In this document: piece after piece, positions 51,870 to 60,192 of the stretch
Position numbering within the stretch: the first letter of the stretch is position 1
Layout of the letters: every line of letters starts with the position of its first letter
Source of the DNA: Mesobacillus subterraneus
Lineage (GTDB): Bacteria; Bacillota; Bacilli; Bacillales; Cytobacillaceae
Length of the DNA stretch: 64,000 nucleotides
Direction: 5' to 3'
Assembly (NCBI RefSeq): GCF_020524355.2
Contig: NZ_CP129019.1
Span: forward strand, 3,038,001 to 3,102,000
Translations under genes and position numbers: made by a program
The notes under the pieces: generated by a model
Database searches by the model: none
What the model was told of the DNA's origin: nothing
Seen by the model: only the letters and a program-made list of their open reading frames with translations

Positions 51870-53882
51870 TTAGGTTAGACCAAATAACTTACCGCCCTGA
51901 TAAATAATGAGAGACAAGACATATGCGATAATCAGTGCATAAGTGATTGAAAAAGCAGTCCAGCGTTTTGAAGCAGTTTCTTTGTAGATGGTTGCGACCG
52001 TAGCAAGGCACGGAATATATAACAATATAAATGCCATGAAACTGTATGCTGCAAGTGGCGTATAATGGGCAGCCAGCAAACCTTGCAGACTTGCTTCATC
52101 TGGCACAAAATAAATGATGTTCATTGTTGAAATAATAGCTTCTTTAGCCAGGAAACCGGTGAAAAGTGATGCACTTGCCTGCCAGGTTCCAAAGCCTATA
52201 GGAGCAAATAACGGTGCGAAAACACCACCAAGAATCGCTAAATAGCTGTCATCCATGCCGACATTCACGCCTTCCGGGCCGGCGTAGGCGAGCAGCCAGA
52301 TCAGGACGGAGCCGGCAAAAATGAAGGTTCCCGCCTTCTTTACGAATCCTTTTCCCTTATCCCATGTGCTTCTCCAAAGCGCTCTTGCCTGTGGCAGCCT
52401 GTATGGCGGAAGTTCAATGACGAACACCGAAGTTTCACCTTTCAAAAGAGTCTTCGAGAATACCTTAGCCAGGATTAGTGCAATCACTATTCCTATTACA
52501 TACAAACTCAAAACGACAGCTGCCTTCTTTTCTACAAAAAACGCTCCGACAAACAAGGCGTATACAGGCAATCGGGCTGAACATGACATGAGCGGCGTCA
52601 ACAGGATGGTCATCAGCCTTTCCTTTGGCGTCTCAATAGTCCTTGCTGCCATAATTCCTGGTACGTTACAGCCGAACCCGATCATCATCGGAATGAACGC
52701 CTTCCCATTCAGGCCGACTGATTCCATCAGGCGGTCCATCACCAGCGCAACGCGAGCCATATAACCTGAATCCTCCAGCAAGGATATGAAAAAGAACAAA
52801 ATGAAGATTTGCGGCACGAAGACGAGGACTCCCCCTACCCCTGCTACAATTCCATCAAGAATCAGATCCTTGATGAATGATGAAGCACCCACTGCAGTCA
52901 GTGCTGCTGTAATTCCTGCTGTAACAGGACCAGACAAAAGTGAATCCAATGCGTCTGACAGAGGGAAGCCAAGCCAGTCAAAAGTAAGCATGAACATGAC
53001 GTACATCAAGACTAAAAAAATTGGTATTCCGAGAAATTTATTCGTTACGATCATGTCAACTTTCTCAGTCAACGGAATCTTTTTATTATCCAGTCTTGTG
53101 GTTGCAGCAGATACTATTTTATCAATTGCTTCACTTCGCTTACGGTGGATCACCTGATCAAGCGCTTTGTTGCTGACTGCATATTGTTGTTGGGATACAG
53201 TAACATCGTTGACCAATGTTTCTAATTCAGCCATGTGCAAGATTGTTGCTAGATAACTTTTCACATAGGGATTGCCTTCAAACAGCTGGAGAGCAAGCCA
53301 GCGTACGGGATGTTGTGTTTTCCCAGCTAGTTTGTTCTCTAGTTCGAGGATTCCCGCTTCAATCGCTTTTCCATAATAAACGAGATTGTTCTTCCCTGTG
53401 CCCACCACTCCAACAGTCACCAGCTCTGCAAGCTCGTTACACCCCATGCCTGTCCTAGCAACGACTGGAGCTACGGTCACCCCTAATGATTCAGACAGTT
53501 TATGAATATCGATTTGTATGCCCCTGTTTTTCGCCACATCAAGCATGTTTAAGCCAATTATCACCGGTGCACCATATTCCAATAGCTGCATAGTAAGGTG
53601 AAGGTTACGCCTTAGCTGAGAAGCATCCAGGATGTTCAGCAGTTTTTCGAATGGTTCATTCAAAAAGAAATTTGTAACGACCCCCTCATCTTTAGAGAGC
53701 GGATTGAGAGTATAAACCCCAGGAAGGTCAATAAGCTGATCCTTGCCATTTTTAAAAAGACCGACTTTCTTTTCGACCGTAACGCCGCTCCAGTTGCCGA
53801 CATATTCATAGGAACCTGTTAAGTTATTAAACAATGATGTTTTTCCAGTGTTCGGGTTGCCAATGAGGGCAATATTCATCAT
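51870..53882 (-). CDS. feoB: Ferrous iron transporter FeoB
   Basis: A 670-residue membrane protein with an N-terminal G domain (G1 GNPNTGKTS near 9, WSGVTVEKKVG for G2, G3 DLPGVYTL, G4 NMLD) and a C-terminal transport domain with two Gate repeats (GCNVPGIMAARTIE, LMSCSARLPVYALF). It imports Fe2+. Its ATG overlaps the feoA stop (ATGA). The frame upstream of 53882 is feoA in another phase. Confidence 0.95.
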   Translation of the reverse strand: MMNIALIGNPNTGKTSLFNNLTGSYEYVGNWSGVTVEKKVGLFKNGKDQLIDLPGVYTLNPLSKDEGVVTNFFLNEPFEKLLNILDASQLRRNLHLTMQLLEYGAPVIIGLNMLDVAKNRGIQIDIHKLSESLGVTVAPVVARTGMGCNELAELVTVGVVGTGKNNLVYYGKAIEAGILELENKLAGKTQHPVRWLALQLFEGNPYVKSYLATILHMAELETLVNDVTVSQQQYAVSNKALDQVIHRKRSEAIDKIVSAATTRLDNKKIPLTEKVDMIVTNKFLGIPIFLVLMYVMFMLTFDWLGFPLSDALDSLLSGPVTAGITAALTAVGASSFIKDLILDGIVAGVGGVLVFVPQIFILFFFISLLEDSGYMARVALVMDRLMESVGLNGKAFIPMMIGFGCNVPGIMAARTIETPKERLMTILLTPLMSCSARLPVYALFVGAFFVEKKAAVVLSLYVIGIVIALILAKVFSKTLLKGETSVFVIELPPYRLPQARALWRSTWDKGKGFVKKAGTFIFAGSVLIWLLAYAGPEGVNVGMDDSYLAILGGVFAPLFAPIGFGTWQASASLFTGFLAKEAIISTMNIIYFVPDEASLQGLLAAHYTPLAAYSFMAFILLYIPCLATVATIYKETASKRWTAFSITYALIIAYVLSLIIYQGGKLFGLT

Positions 53883-54103
53883 ACTCGCTCCACTTCGATC
53901 CTTAGTGCTTCTTTGCGGCGGATCCCGATGCACTGTCCGCATGATTCAAGCATGACAGGGCCACCAAAAGGCAGGATGCACTTTACGCAAACTTCAGAGC
54001 CTTCAGCAATTCCCAAATCAAGCAATCTTCTTCTTACAAATTTATCAGTACTAGCAATATTCATGATCCGTCCTTTTTCACCAGTCTTTAGTTTTCCCAG
54101 CAT
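53879..54103 (-). CDS. feoA: Ferrous iron transport accessory protein FeoA
   Basis: A 74-residue SH3-like protein: LKTGEKGRIMNI, FVRRRLLDLGIAEGSEVCVKC, PFGGPVML and a Cys pair ESCGQCIGIRR. It supports FeoB function. Three ATGs are near; ATG 54103 is the best spaced after AAAAGGTG. A Fur-box-like site lies about 90 bases upstream. Confidence 0.92.
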   Translation of the reverse strand: MLGKLKTGEKGRIMNIASTDKFVRRRLLDLGIAEGSEVCVKCILPFGGPVMLESCGQCIGIRRKEALRIEVERV

Positions 54104-54189
54104 AGCCATCACCTTTTTTCAAGTTAGTTAATTTTATAAGAATCTCAAATTTCTACTTACATATCTTAGTTTACATCTGTTTTCTCTAA

Positions 54190-54206
54190 ATGAGAATGAT
54201 TATCTT
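54190..54206 (-). promoter_or_regulatory. Fur box upstream of feoAB
   Basis: On the minus strand GATAATCATTCTCAT matches the 7-1-7 Fur consensus TGATAATnATTATCA. It fits iron repression of feoAB. Confidence 0.7.
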
Positions 54207-54323
54207 TATTTAATCAGTTCAGCACGACTTCCACTGTGACTTATGTCACTAAACCTCAGCTGCAAAGCTGTATTTTATGCAAACTCCATATAATTGACAA
54301 TATTTTTACCTACATTGCATTAC

Positions 54324-54357
54324 GTTCATTATATACCTATAATGGTATATAATGAAC
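54324..54357. other. 34-bp inverted repeat upstream of feoA
   Basis: GTTCATTATATACC and GGTATATAATGAAC are perfect 14-bp arms around TATAAT. It lies between the thiT terminator and the Fur box, so it may be another operator or a second terminator stem without a T tail. Confidence 0.5.
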
Positions 54358-54365
54358 AAAGAAAA

Positions 54366-54391
54366 AAGGAGAGCTGATTCAGCTCTCCTAC
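54366..54391 (-). terminator. Terminator after thiT
   Basis: GGAGAGCTGA and TCAGCTCTCC form a perfect stem; the minus-strand product ends in TTTTTTC. Confidence 0.85.
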
Positions 54392-54394
54392 TTA

Positions 54395-54991
54395 TCACAT
54401 TTTATTGCTTACTTGTGCTGACTTAACCATTCTTGCTGGAGCGTAACCGATGACAAGAATAATGATAATAGCGCTTAAAATCATGCTTGGAATCATGTAA
54501 GTGCCGTTATAGATAATTGAATACAGCCACGCCGGCTGTCCTTCTGGCGCCCAGACTCCAAAAAAGATCCAGCCGGAAAAGAAATGAGCGATAAAGCGAA
54601 GCAAGCTTCCTATGAAGGTGCCAGCAATGATAAACCCAATCCATTTTTTCTTATCGCTATTTTGAATGCTAAGCTTAATCTGTCTGGCAAAGATACCGGC
54701 AATTCCAAGCACTGTGAAGGCCACCAAATAATCGATGAATCCCTGTACTGGATGGTAAATTTGCGAAAAGCCAAGGATAAACTGCAATAGGCCTAGCAGC
54801 AGCCCAGTTATTGCGCCGCCCTTGACTCCCCAGCGGAAAGCCATCAGGAATACAGGCACCATCGCAATCGATACGGAACCGCCCTGCGGCCAGATTCTTG
54901 AAAATAAGAATCCGGAAAATAAATCAAGCAAGTAAGCCAGTGCGGAAAATACGGCAATTTCCACTAAAAAGAGAGTTTGTTTTTGTTTCAT
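54395..54991 (-). CDS. thiT: Thiamine ECF-transporter substrate-binding protein ThiT
   Basis: A 198-residue S-component with six helices and the thiamine-binding stretch around GVWAPEGQPAWLYSIIYNGTYMIP near the C-terminus, plus RWGVKGGAITGLLLGLLQF. It takes thiamine and works with a shared ECF module encoded elsewhere. The TPP riboswitch directly upstream confirms the function and gives its control. Confidence 0.93.
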   Translation of the reverse strand: MKQKQTLFLVEIAVFSALAYLLDLFSGFLFSRIWPQGGSVSIAMVPVFLMAFRWGVKGGAITGLLLGLLQFILGFSQIYHPVQGFIDYLVAFTVLGIAGIFARQIKLSIQNSDKKKWIGFIIAGTFIGSLLRFIAHFFSGWIFFGVWAPEGQPAWLYSIIYNGTYMIPSMILSAIIIILVIGYAPARMVKSAQVSNKM

Positions 54992-55060
54992 GTTTTATTC
55001 CTCCTTCTTTTCAGAATGAGGTCCGTTTCTAACACGCCTTTTCTGCTTCAGAAACAAAAA

Positions 55061-55098
55061 AAGCAATCAGGGAATGATGCAGGATCCCCAATTGCTTT
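55061..55098 (-). terminator. Riboswitch-controlled terminator of thiT
   Basis: On the minus strand AAGCAAT, GGGGA ... TCCC, ATTGCTT form an interrupted stem followed by TTTTTTT. It lies between the TPP aptamer and thiT, so termination with bound TPP is expected. Confidence 0.8.
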
Positions 55099-55106
55099 CC
55101 TATCGC

Positions 55107-55196
55107 ATCCACATTCCTTCGCTAGCATTAACTAACAGGTTCAAAGGGTAAGAACTCGGCTGCTCACTCTCAGCTGCTTTACGCAGCTCCCCTTGT
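55107..55196 (-). promoter_or_regulatory. TPP (thi-box) riboswitch
   Basis: Minus-strand sequence GGGGAGCTGCGTAAAGCAGC, CTGAGAGTGAGC, ACCCTTTGAACCTG, TTAATGC and GCGAAGGAATGTGGATG match the conserved thi-box elements in order. It senses thiamine pyrophosphate and should switch off thiT by the terminator at 55061-55098. Confidence 0.95.
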
Positions 55197-55450
55197 GGTT
55201 ATTATTTAGTTTCTACACTATGAATATACTACTTCTTCTTTTCAATAACAAGTATTACCTATTATTAAAATCCGCCCTGGTCGATAGAAATTAGACAAAA
55301 CTCTCTCAATGTTGCTAAAAAAATCGTTCTTTTGTCACGATTTTAGCTATTCGACGCAATTCCACGCATGTTCTTAATATTCGACAAAGGTATTTCATAT
55401 TTTTCCTCGAATCTTTAATACCGAAATGAAAAACTGGAGGACTTAATGAC

Positions 55451-56581
55451 ATGCTGCCAATTACGGATAACAGATTGCTTAGCTTCCTGACTAGTGAAAA
55501 GGAAAATCTCATTGCCGACTGGACGGATGAAATAATCGTCTCTGAAGATGATCCCTATAAAGAGAAAATAAATAAGAACGCTGAGAAAATGTATGCAATC
55601 ATTCTCTCAATTTTTTCTAAGACAAGCGATGAATTGGAGGAACACCTGCAAAAACTTGCTTTTATGGTCGGGGAAGAGCGGGTTCGGGCCGATATCAATA
55701 TTGGTGATTTTGTCTATAATGTCAATTCTGGACGATCTATTCTTTACAAGCACCTCTACAAAATGAATATGGAATGGGAAGAAATGCAGGAGGCAATCAA
55801 TCGAATAAATTACTGCTTTGATACCTTTTTGTATTACGCTGTATCCTATTACAATGAACAGAAAAACAAGATAATCGAAGAAAAGAACCAGTTCATCGAT
55901 TCCACACATAAGGACAGACTAACATTGCTTGGCCAAATGACATCGAGCTTTATCCATGAATTCCGCAACCCGTTAACTTCCATCCAGGGCTTCATTCAGC
56001 TTTTGAAATCCGAACATGAAGACATGAAATATCTCGATATCATTTCCAGTGAATTGGAGCAATTGAATTTCCGTATTTCACAATTCCTGCTTTTATCAAA
56101 AAAGGAGCTGATTGGAAAAGAAAAGACACTTTTCTCATTGAATATAATGATAGAGGAAGTATTGAATTTCTTATATCCCAGCATCCTTGACACAAAGGTC
56201 CGAATTATCAAGGAAGTAGCGGACGATATGGAATTGTTTGGCTATGCTGACGAAATCAGGCAGGTCCTCATCAATATCATCTTTAATGCCATTGACGTAT
56301 TGAGCCAGTATCGTGATGATCCACAAATCGAAATAAAAGGATTTTTCGTGAATGACACACATATAAAAATTGAGATTTCGAATAATGGGCCTATCATTCC
56401 TGACAATTTGCTAAAAACGATCTTCGAACCATTTGTCACAACCAAAACACTTGGGACTGGGCTCGGTTTGTTTGTCTGCCGGGAAATCATTGAAAAGCAT
56501 AAAGGAATTCTCGCCTGTTCATCAGAACCGGACAAGACGTCCTTTATCATGCTGTTGCCTCTGAAAAGAATAGAAAACTAG
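55451..56581 (+). CDS. Soluble sensor histidine kinase (sporulation-kinase-like)
   Basis: A 376-residue kinase without membrane helices. Residues 1-150 form a helical sensory domain (DNRLLSFLTSEKENLIADW...), then a DHp domain with SSFIHEFRNPLTSIQGFIQLL (His169) and a GHKL ATPase (NIIFNAIDVL N-box, GTGLGLFVCREI G2 box). The H-box closely follows Bacillus phosphorelay kinases such as KinA-E. No response regulator is adjacent, which also fits Spo0F input. GGAGG precedes the ATG. Confidence 0.85.
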   Translation: MLPITDNRLLSFLTSEKENLIADWTDEIIVSEDDPYKEKINKNAEKMYAIILSIFSKTSDELEEHLQKLAFMVGEERVRADINIGDFVYNVNSGRSILYKHLYKMNMEWEEMQEAINRINYCFDTFLYYAVSYYNEQKNKIIEEKNQFIDSTHKDRLTLLGQMTSSFIHEFRNPLTSIQGFIQLLKSEHEDMKYLDIISSELEQLNFRISQFLLLSKKELIGKEKTLFSLNIMIEEVLNFLYPSILDTKVRIIKEVADDMELFGYADEIRQVLINIIFNAIDVLSQYRDDPQIEIKGFFVNDTHIKIEISNNGPIIPDNLLKTIFEPFVTTKTLGTGLGLFVCREIIEKHKGILACSSEPDKTSFIMLLPLKRIEN

Positions 56582-56613
56582 CAACTGGAATTTAGCATCC
56601 TCCGTTTATCACA

Positions 56614-56650
56614 AAGAGACCCCCCCATTAAATGGCAGGGTCTCTTCTCA
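56614..56650 (-). terminator. Terminator after gltT
   Basis: GAGACCC pairs with GGGTCTC, with an inner CCATT/AATGG stem; minus-strand tail TTTG is short. Confidence 0.7.
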
Positions 56651-56651
56651 T

Positions 56652-57926
56652 TTATTTAAAGTATTCTATTGAGCGATTATCCGCTACATTTTTCACTTTG
56701 CTTTTTTCCGGTCGAACCCGATGCTTTTTCTCAGATTCAGAGACAATGAGCGCGCATGCTGCATCGCCTGTGATATTGATAGCAGTCCGAGCCATATCCA
56801 GCAGACGGTCGATCCCCAAAATCAGTCCAATCCCTTCAACAGGCAGACCTACAGATTGAAGTACCATCGCCAGCATGATCAAACCAACTCCTGGAACACC
56901 TGCAGTACCTATACTTGCTAGTACTGCAGTCAGGACAACCGTCAGAAGCTCGGCCATAGTAAGGTCGGCACCATATACCTGTGCAATGAAGACAGTTGCT
57001 ACTCCCTGCATGATGGCCGTTCCATCCATATTGATCGTAGCTCCGAGAGGCTGGACAAAGCTGCTTACAGATTCAGGCACACGGAGGTTCTTCTGTGCTG
57101 TTTCCATTGATACCGGAAGTGTAGCATTACTGCTCGATGTACTGAAGGCAACCCCCATTGCTGGGGAGAATTGCTTAAAGAACCAGAATGGATTTTTCTT
57201 TCCAAGGAAATATACCCCTGAGCCATAAGTCAAGAGCGCATGGATAACTAAAGCCAGAACAACGACAATCATGTATACTCCCATCGCCTTGATGGCATCG
57301 ATTCCCTGACTTCCAATCGCCGTTGCGATTAAACCAAAAGTTCCGTACGGAGCAAACCTCATGACAAGGCCCACCAGATACATCATGATTTCATTACCTT
57401 GTTCAATCAGATTGAGTATTCCTCTCGTTTTGTTACCAAGTGCTGTTAAAGCAATACCGATGAATAGCGCAAACACGATTACTTGCAGCATATTTCCGGC
57501 TGTCAGTGCTTCAAACGGGTTCGCGGGAATAAGATTTAAAAAGGTTTCGCTTACTGGCGGAGCTTCTTCAGCCTTGAATTCTGCTCCACTCGTATCAAAC
57601 TGCCCCATCAAGCCGGGCTTGATTAAATATGCCAGTGCAAGGCCAATTGAAATAGCAATGGCTGTTGTCGTTAAAAAGAAGCTTACCGTCTTAAAACCAA
57701 TCCTGCCAAGTTTCTTAGGGTCGCCTAATCCTGCAGTTCCAAGAATAATTGAAAACAGGACAATTGGTACGACGAGCATACTGATTAAATTGATGAATAT
57801 CTTACCTAGAGGCGTAAATATGAATTTATCTAAAACAGTGAACAGTTCTGGTGAAAAAATATTGAGGATCAGCCCAGTCATTGCGCCAAGTCCAAGGCCA
57901 ATCAAAATCTTAGTCGTTAGTTTCAT
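56652..57926 (-). CDS. gltT: Dicarboxylate/glutamate:cation symporter (GltT/GltP-like)
   Basis: A 424-residue DAACS transporter with eight helices plus two re-entrant hairpins: the serine-rich hairpin GVAFSTSSSNATLPVS, the NMDGTA motif and the second hairpin GTAGVPGVG, and the substrate-binding helix RLLDMARTAINITGDAACALIVS. The Asp/Arg pattern favours glutamate or aspartate. In B. subtilis gltT lies in the nearby yhf region. Transporter type is certain, the substrate is inferred. Confidence 0.88.
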   Translation of the reverse strand: MKLTTKILIGLGLGAMTGLILNIFSPELFTVLDKFIFTPLGKIFINLISMLVVPIVLFSIILGTAGLGDPKKLGRIGFKTVSFFLTTTAIAISIGLALAYLIKPGLMGQFDTSGAEFKAEEAPPVSETFLNLIPANPFEALTAGNMLQVIVFALFIGIALTALGNKTRGILNLIEQGNEIMMYLVGLVMRFAPYGTFGLIATAIGSQGIDAIKAMGVYMIVVVLALVIHALLTYGSGVYFLGKKNPFWFFKQFSPAMGVAFSTSSSNATLPVSMETAQKNLRVPESVSSFVQPLGATINMDGTAIMQGVATVFIAQVYGADLTMAELLTVVLTAVLASIGTAGVPGVGLIMLAMVLQSVGLPVEGIGLILGIDRLLDMARTAINITGDAACALIVSESEKKHRVRPEKSKVKNVADNRSIEYFK

Positions 57927-58046
57927 AGTCTACCTCCCAAAAAAATATAAAAAAACAATGTAAAGCTTTATTCCCTCTTTTGAACGAGTAAAACCACAGA
58001 TATTCAATTGGATAATACTGCCACAGAGTTTGTTTAGGAGGTTATT

Positions 58047-58607
58047 ATGTTAACTTTAAAAGTTGATTCTGAACTTGAACTTCGAATTTTTGAGCTCAGT
58101 GAAGCTTGGGAGTTATTCTGGCTCGTCGATTCCAATCGCCGCTATTTGCGGGAATGGCTGCCCTGGATAGATGGCATTCAATCCCCTTGCCAATTTTACT
58201 CAGTGATACAAATGTGGCAGAAAAATTTCCAGAAAGGAAGCAGCAGTCACTTTGGGATCCGGTACAGGGGAGTCCTTGCAGGCAGTATCAGTCTCCATGC
58301 TATTGACTGGACCAACTCTCAGGCAAGCATCGGCTACTACCTGTCGGAAAAACTGCAAGGCAGGGGCATAACAATCAGAACGGTGAAAGCAGTCATACAC
58401 CATGCTTTTTATGAGCTTGGAATTAATCGCATTGAAATCCGGTGCGGCAAGGATAACCATAAAAGCAAGGCTATTCCCAAGAAGCTTGGATTTTACGAGG
58501 AGGGAATCCTTCGTGATGGGGAATTTCTGAATGGACACTTTCATGATTTGATTGTATATGGGCTTCTTAGAAGAGAATGGCAAAGAAACTTTACTCTTAT
58601 CCCTTAA
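58047..58607 (+). CDS. GNAT N-acetyltransferase (RimJ/RimL type)
   Basis: A 186-residue GNAT protein: REWLPWIDGI, GSISLHAIDWTNSQASIGYYL, the acetyl-CoA site QGRGITIRTVKAVIHHAF and NRIEIRCGKDN, KAIPKKLGF. RimJ/RimL proteins acetylate N-termini of ribosomal proteins or small amines; the target here is not known. In the usual NxxS position after the Asn, the sequence reads DNHKSKAIPKK, as in RimL. TAGGAGG precedes the ATG. Confidence 0.82.
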   Translation: MLTLKVDSELELRIFELSEAWELFWLVDSNRRYLREWLPWIDGIQSPCQFYSVIQMWQKNFQKGSSSHFGIRYRGVLAGSISLHAIDWTNSQASIGYYLSEKLQGRGITIRTVKAVIHHAFYELGINRIEIRCGKDNHKSKAIPKKLGFYEEGILRDGEFLNGHFHDLIVYGLLRREWQRNFTLIP

Positions 58608-58623
58608 AATCCAGTCACACTAA

Positions 58624-59691
58624 TTAATGGCTTGGCAGCATGATGGTGAATGTCGTCCCCTTTGAACTGGATTCCACATTAATTCTGCCATCATGGTCCT
58701 CAATGATTTTATAGCAAATCATCAAACCCAGCCCATTCCCATTCGGCTTTGTCGTAAAAAAGGGCTTGCCGATCTTGTCCAAATCCTTCGAAGGAATACC
58801 TGAACCAGTGTCAGCTATTACTATGGTAAGCTCATCATCTGATTTAGTGACCGAAACCTTTATTTCACCTGGCAATGCCATTGCATCAATCGCGTTCATC
58901 AGCATATTGATCAACACCTGCTTGATCTTATTCCCATCGCAAATAAACATACAGTCTCCCAATGTGGATTGCTTCGTTATTTCGACGCACTTCTTAGCTG
59001 CCTCAGCCATCAGCAGAGTAATGGAATGATCAACCAACTCATTCATATCAAATGACTTAAAGTCGGACTTATGTGGCTTTGCCATAAGCATAAGCTCTTT
59101 TGATACTGCCTCCATACGCTTTATTTCCTCTTCCATGATCGCTAAATAGTTGTGATTCAATTCTTCTCCAGCTTTCATAAGCTGGATAAACCCTTTCAGG
59201 CTTGTCAAAGGGTTCTTAATTTCGTGTGCAATCCCTGCAGCAAGCTGCCCAACAACATTTAACTTCTCATACTCAAGAATAAAATGCTCTGCTTTGATTT
59301 TGGCGGAAATATCACTAGTAACTGAAAAAAGTTCAAATGGTTCATTTGTTTCCGGATGCCGTACAACTGAGATTTGTGAACTCACCCAGATATAAACACC
59401 ATCTTTTCGCTTAATACGATAGGTAAGAAGGGACAATTCCTCTCCATCTGGCATAGCAGTACTCAAAATCCTTTTATAATCTTCTGCGTGCACAAATAAA
59501 GTATACAGTTTCCCGACTAATTCAGCTGGCTCATATCCGAGCATAGCCTGAACAGTTGGCGAAATGTATTTAATCAAGCCATCCGGACTTCTTTTAGAAA
59601 TAAAATCCAAGGATGTTTCTACCCAAATTTTATCTTTCGTCTTTTCGACTTCACTCAGCTTTTTTTCTAAACTGGATAATAGAATAGTCAT
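58624..59691 (-). CDS. PAS-domain histidine kinase (KinE-like sporulation kinase)
   Basis: A 355-residue soluble kinase with one PAS domain (about 25-135, FISKRSPDGLIKYISPTVQAMLGYEPAELVG), DHp domain AAGIAHEIKNPLTSLKGFIQLM (His156) and ATPase (NMLMNAIDAM, DTGSGIP, GNGLGLMICYKI). The H-box is nearly identical to Bacillus Spo0F-kinases, so it probably feeds the sporulation phosphorelay. No partner regulator nearby. A 28-bp palindrome lies just upstream. Confidence 0.87.
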   Translation of the reverse strand: MTILLSSLEKKLSEVEKTKDKIWVETSLDFISKRSPDGLIKYISPTVQAMLGYEPAELVGKLYTLFVHAEDYKRILSTAMPDGEELSLLTYRIKRKDGVYIWVSSQISVVRHPETNEPFELFSVTSDISAKIKAEHFILEYEKLNVVGQLAAGIAHEIKNPLTSLKGFIQLMKAGEELNHNYLAIMEEEIKRMEAVSKELMLMAKPHKSDFKSFDMNELVDHSITLLMAEAAKKCVEITKQSTLGDCMFICDGNKIKQVLINMLMNAIDAMALPGEIKVSVTKSDDELTIVIADTGSGIPSKDLDKIGKPFFTTKPNGNGLGLMICYKIIEDHDGRINVESSSKGTTFTIMLPSH

Positions 59692-59718
59692 AGCCAGTCT
59701 CCCTATTTTAAATATTAC

Positions 59719-59746
59719 TGAATATTTAAATTAATTTTAATATTCA
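59719..59746. promoter_or_regulatory. 28-bp near-perfect palindrome upstream of the PAS kinase
   Basis: TGAATATT and AATATTCA flank a symmetric AAATTAATTT centre, with one mismatched pair. It starts 28 bases before the start codon, where a promoter or operator is expected. Confidence 0.45.
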
Positions 59747-59927
59747 ATTGTAAAATAAACCACAAAAAGGATTTAATTTACATTGGGAAATTTTCCTGAG
59801 ATCAAGATGAAGCGTAATTTGTTAAAATCAGAATTTTCTAATATAATTAATCATAAACTTCATACTTTATGTGTCCGTTTCATACATTGATATCAAAACG
59901 TATTAATGTTCCCCTCAACAATTCGCT

Positions 59928-60175
59928 ATATGGTATAATAAAATTTAAATGATAAAGCTGAGGTGGTATGATGGGGCAATCTATCGTATCAAGAATTTAA
60001 CAGCTGCAACCGCGGATGGAACAGCATAACAGGATGTTGGCCCTGGCTGGACCAGCCGCTCGGAACGGGCCGTTTTAATTTCTTGATGAATTTTATTTTT
60101 TCAATTAAATTGAAGCCTGCATATCAGGCTTACTTTTGAGTTTACTGGGAGGTGACTCCTTACCCGCATACCCGC
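59928..60175 (+). promoter_or_regulatory. CNNM/CorC gene promoter and structured leader with a 10-codon upstream frame
   Basis: An extended -10 TGGTATAAT ends at about 59940. GAGGTGGT then precedes a small frame MMGQSIVSRI (59969-60001). Its last codons, ATCAAGAA (59988-59995), pair with TTCTTGAT (60080-60087) enclosing inner stems GGCCC/GGGCC and GGCT/AGCC; a T-rich run follows. Translation of the small frame and the long stem exclude each other, the layout of an attenuator. I do not recognise a known riboswitch. Confidence 0.5.
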
Positions 60176-60192
60176 GGGCTAAGGGAACTTAT

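Noticed and set aside
59945..60175. M-box or manganese riboswitch upstream of the CNNM gene
   Set aside because: The conserved strings of those riboswitches could not be found; only a custom stem with a short upstream frame is visible.
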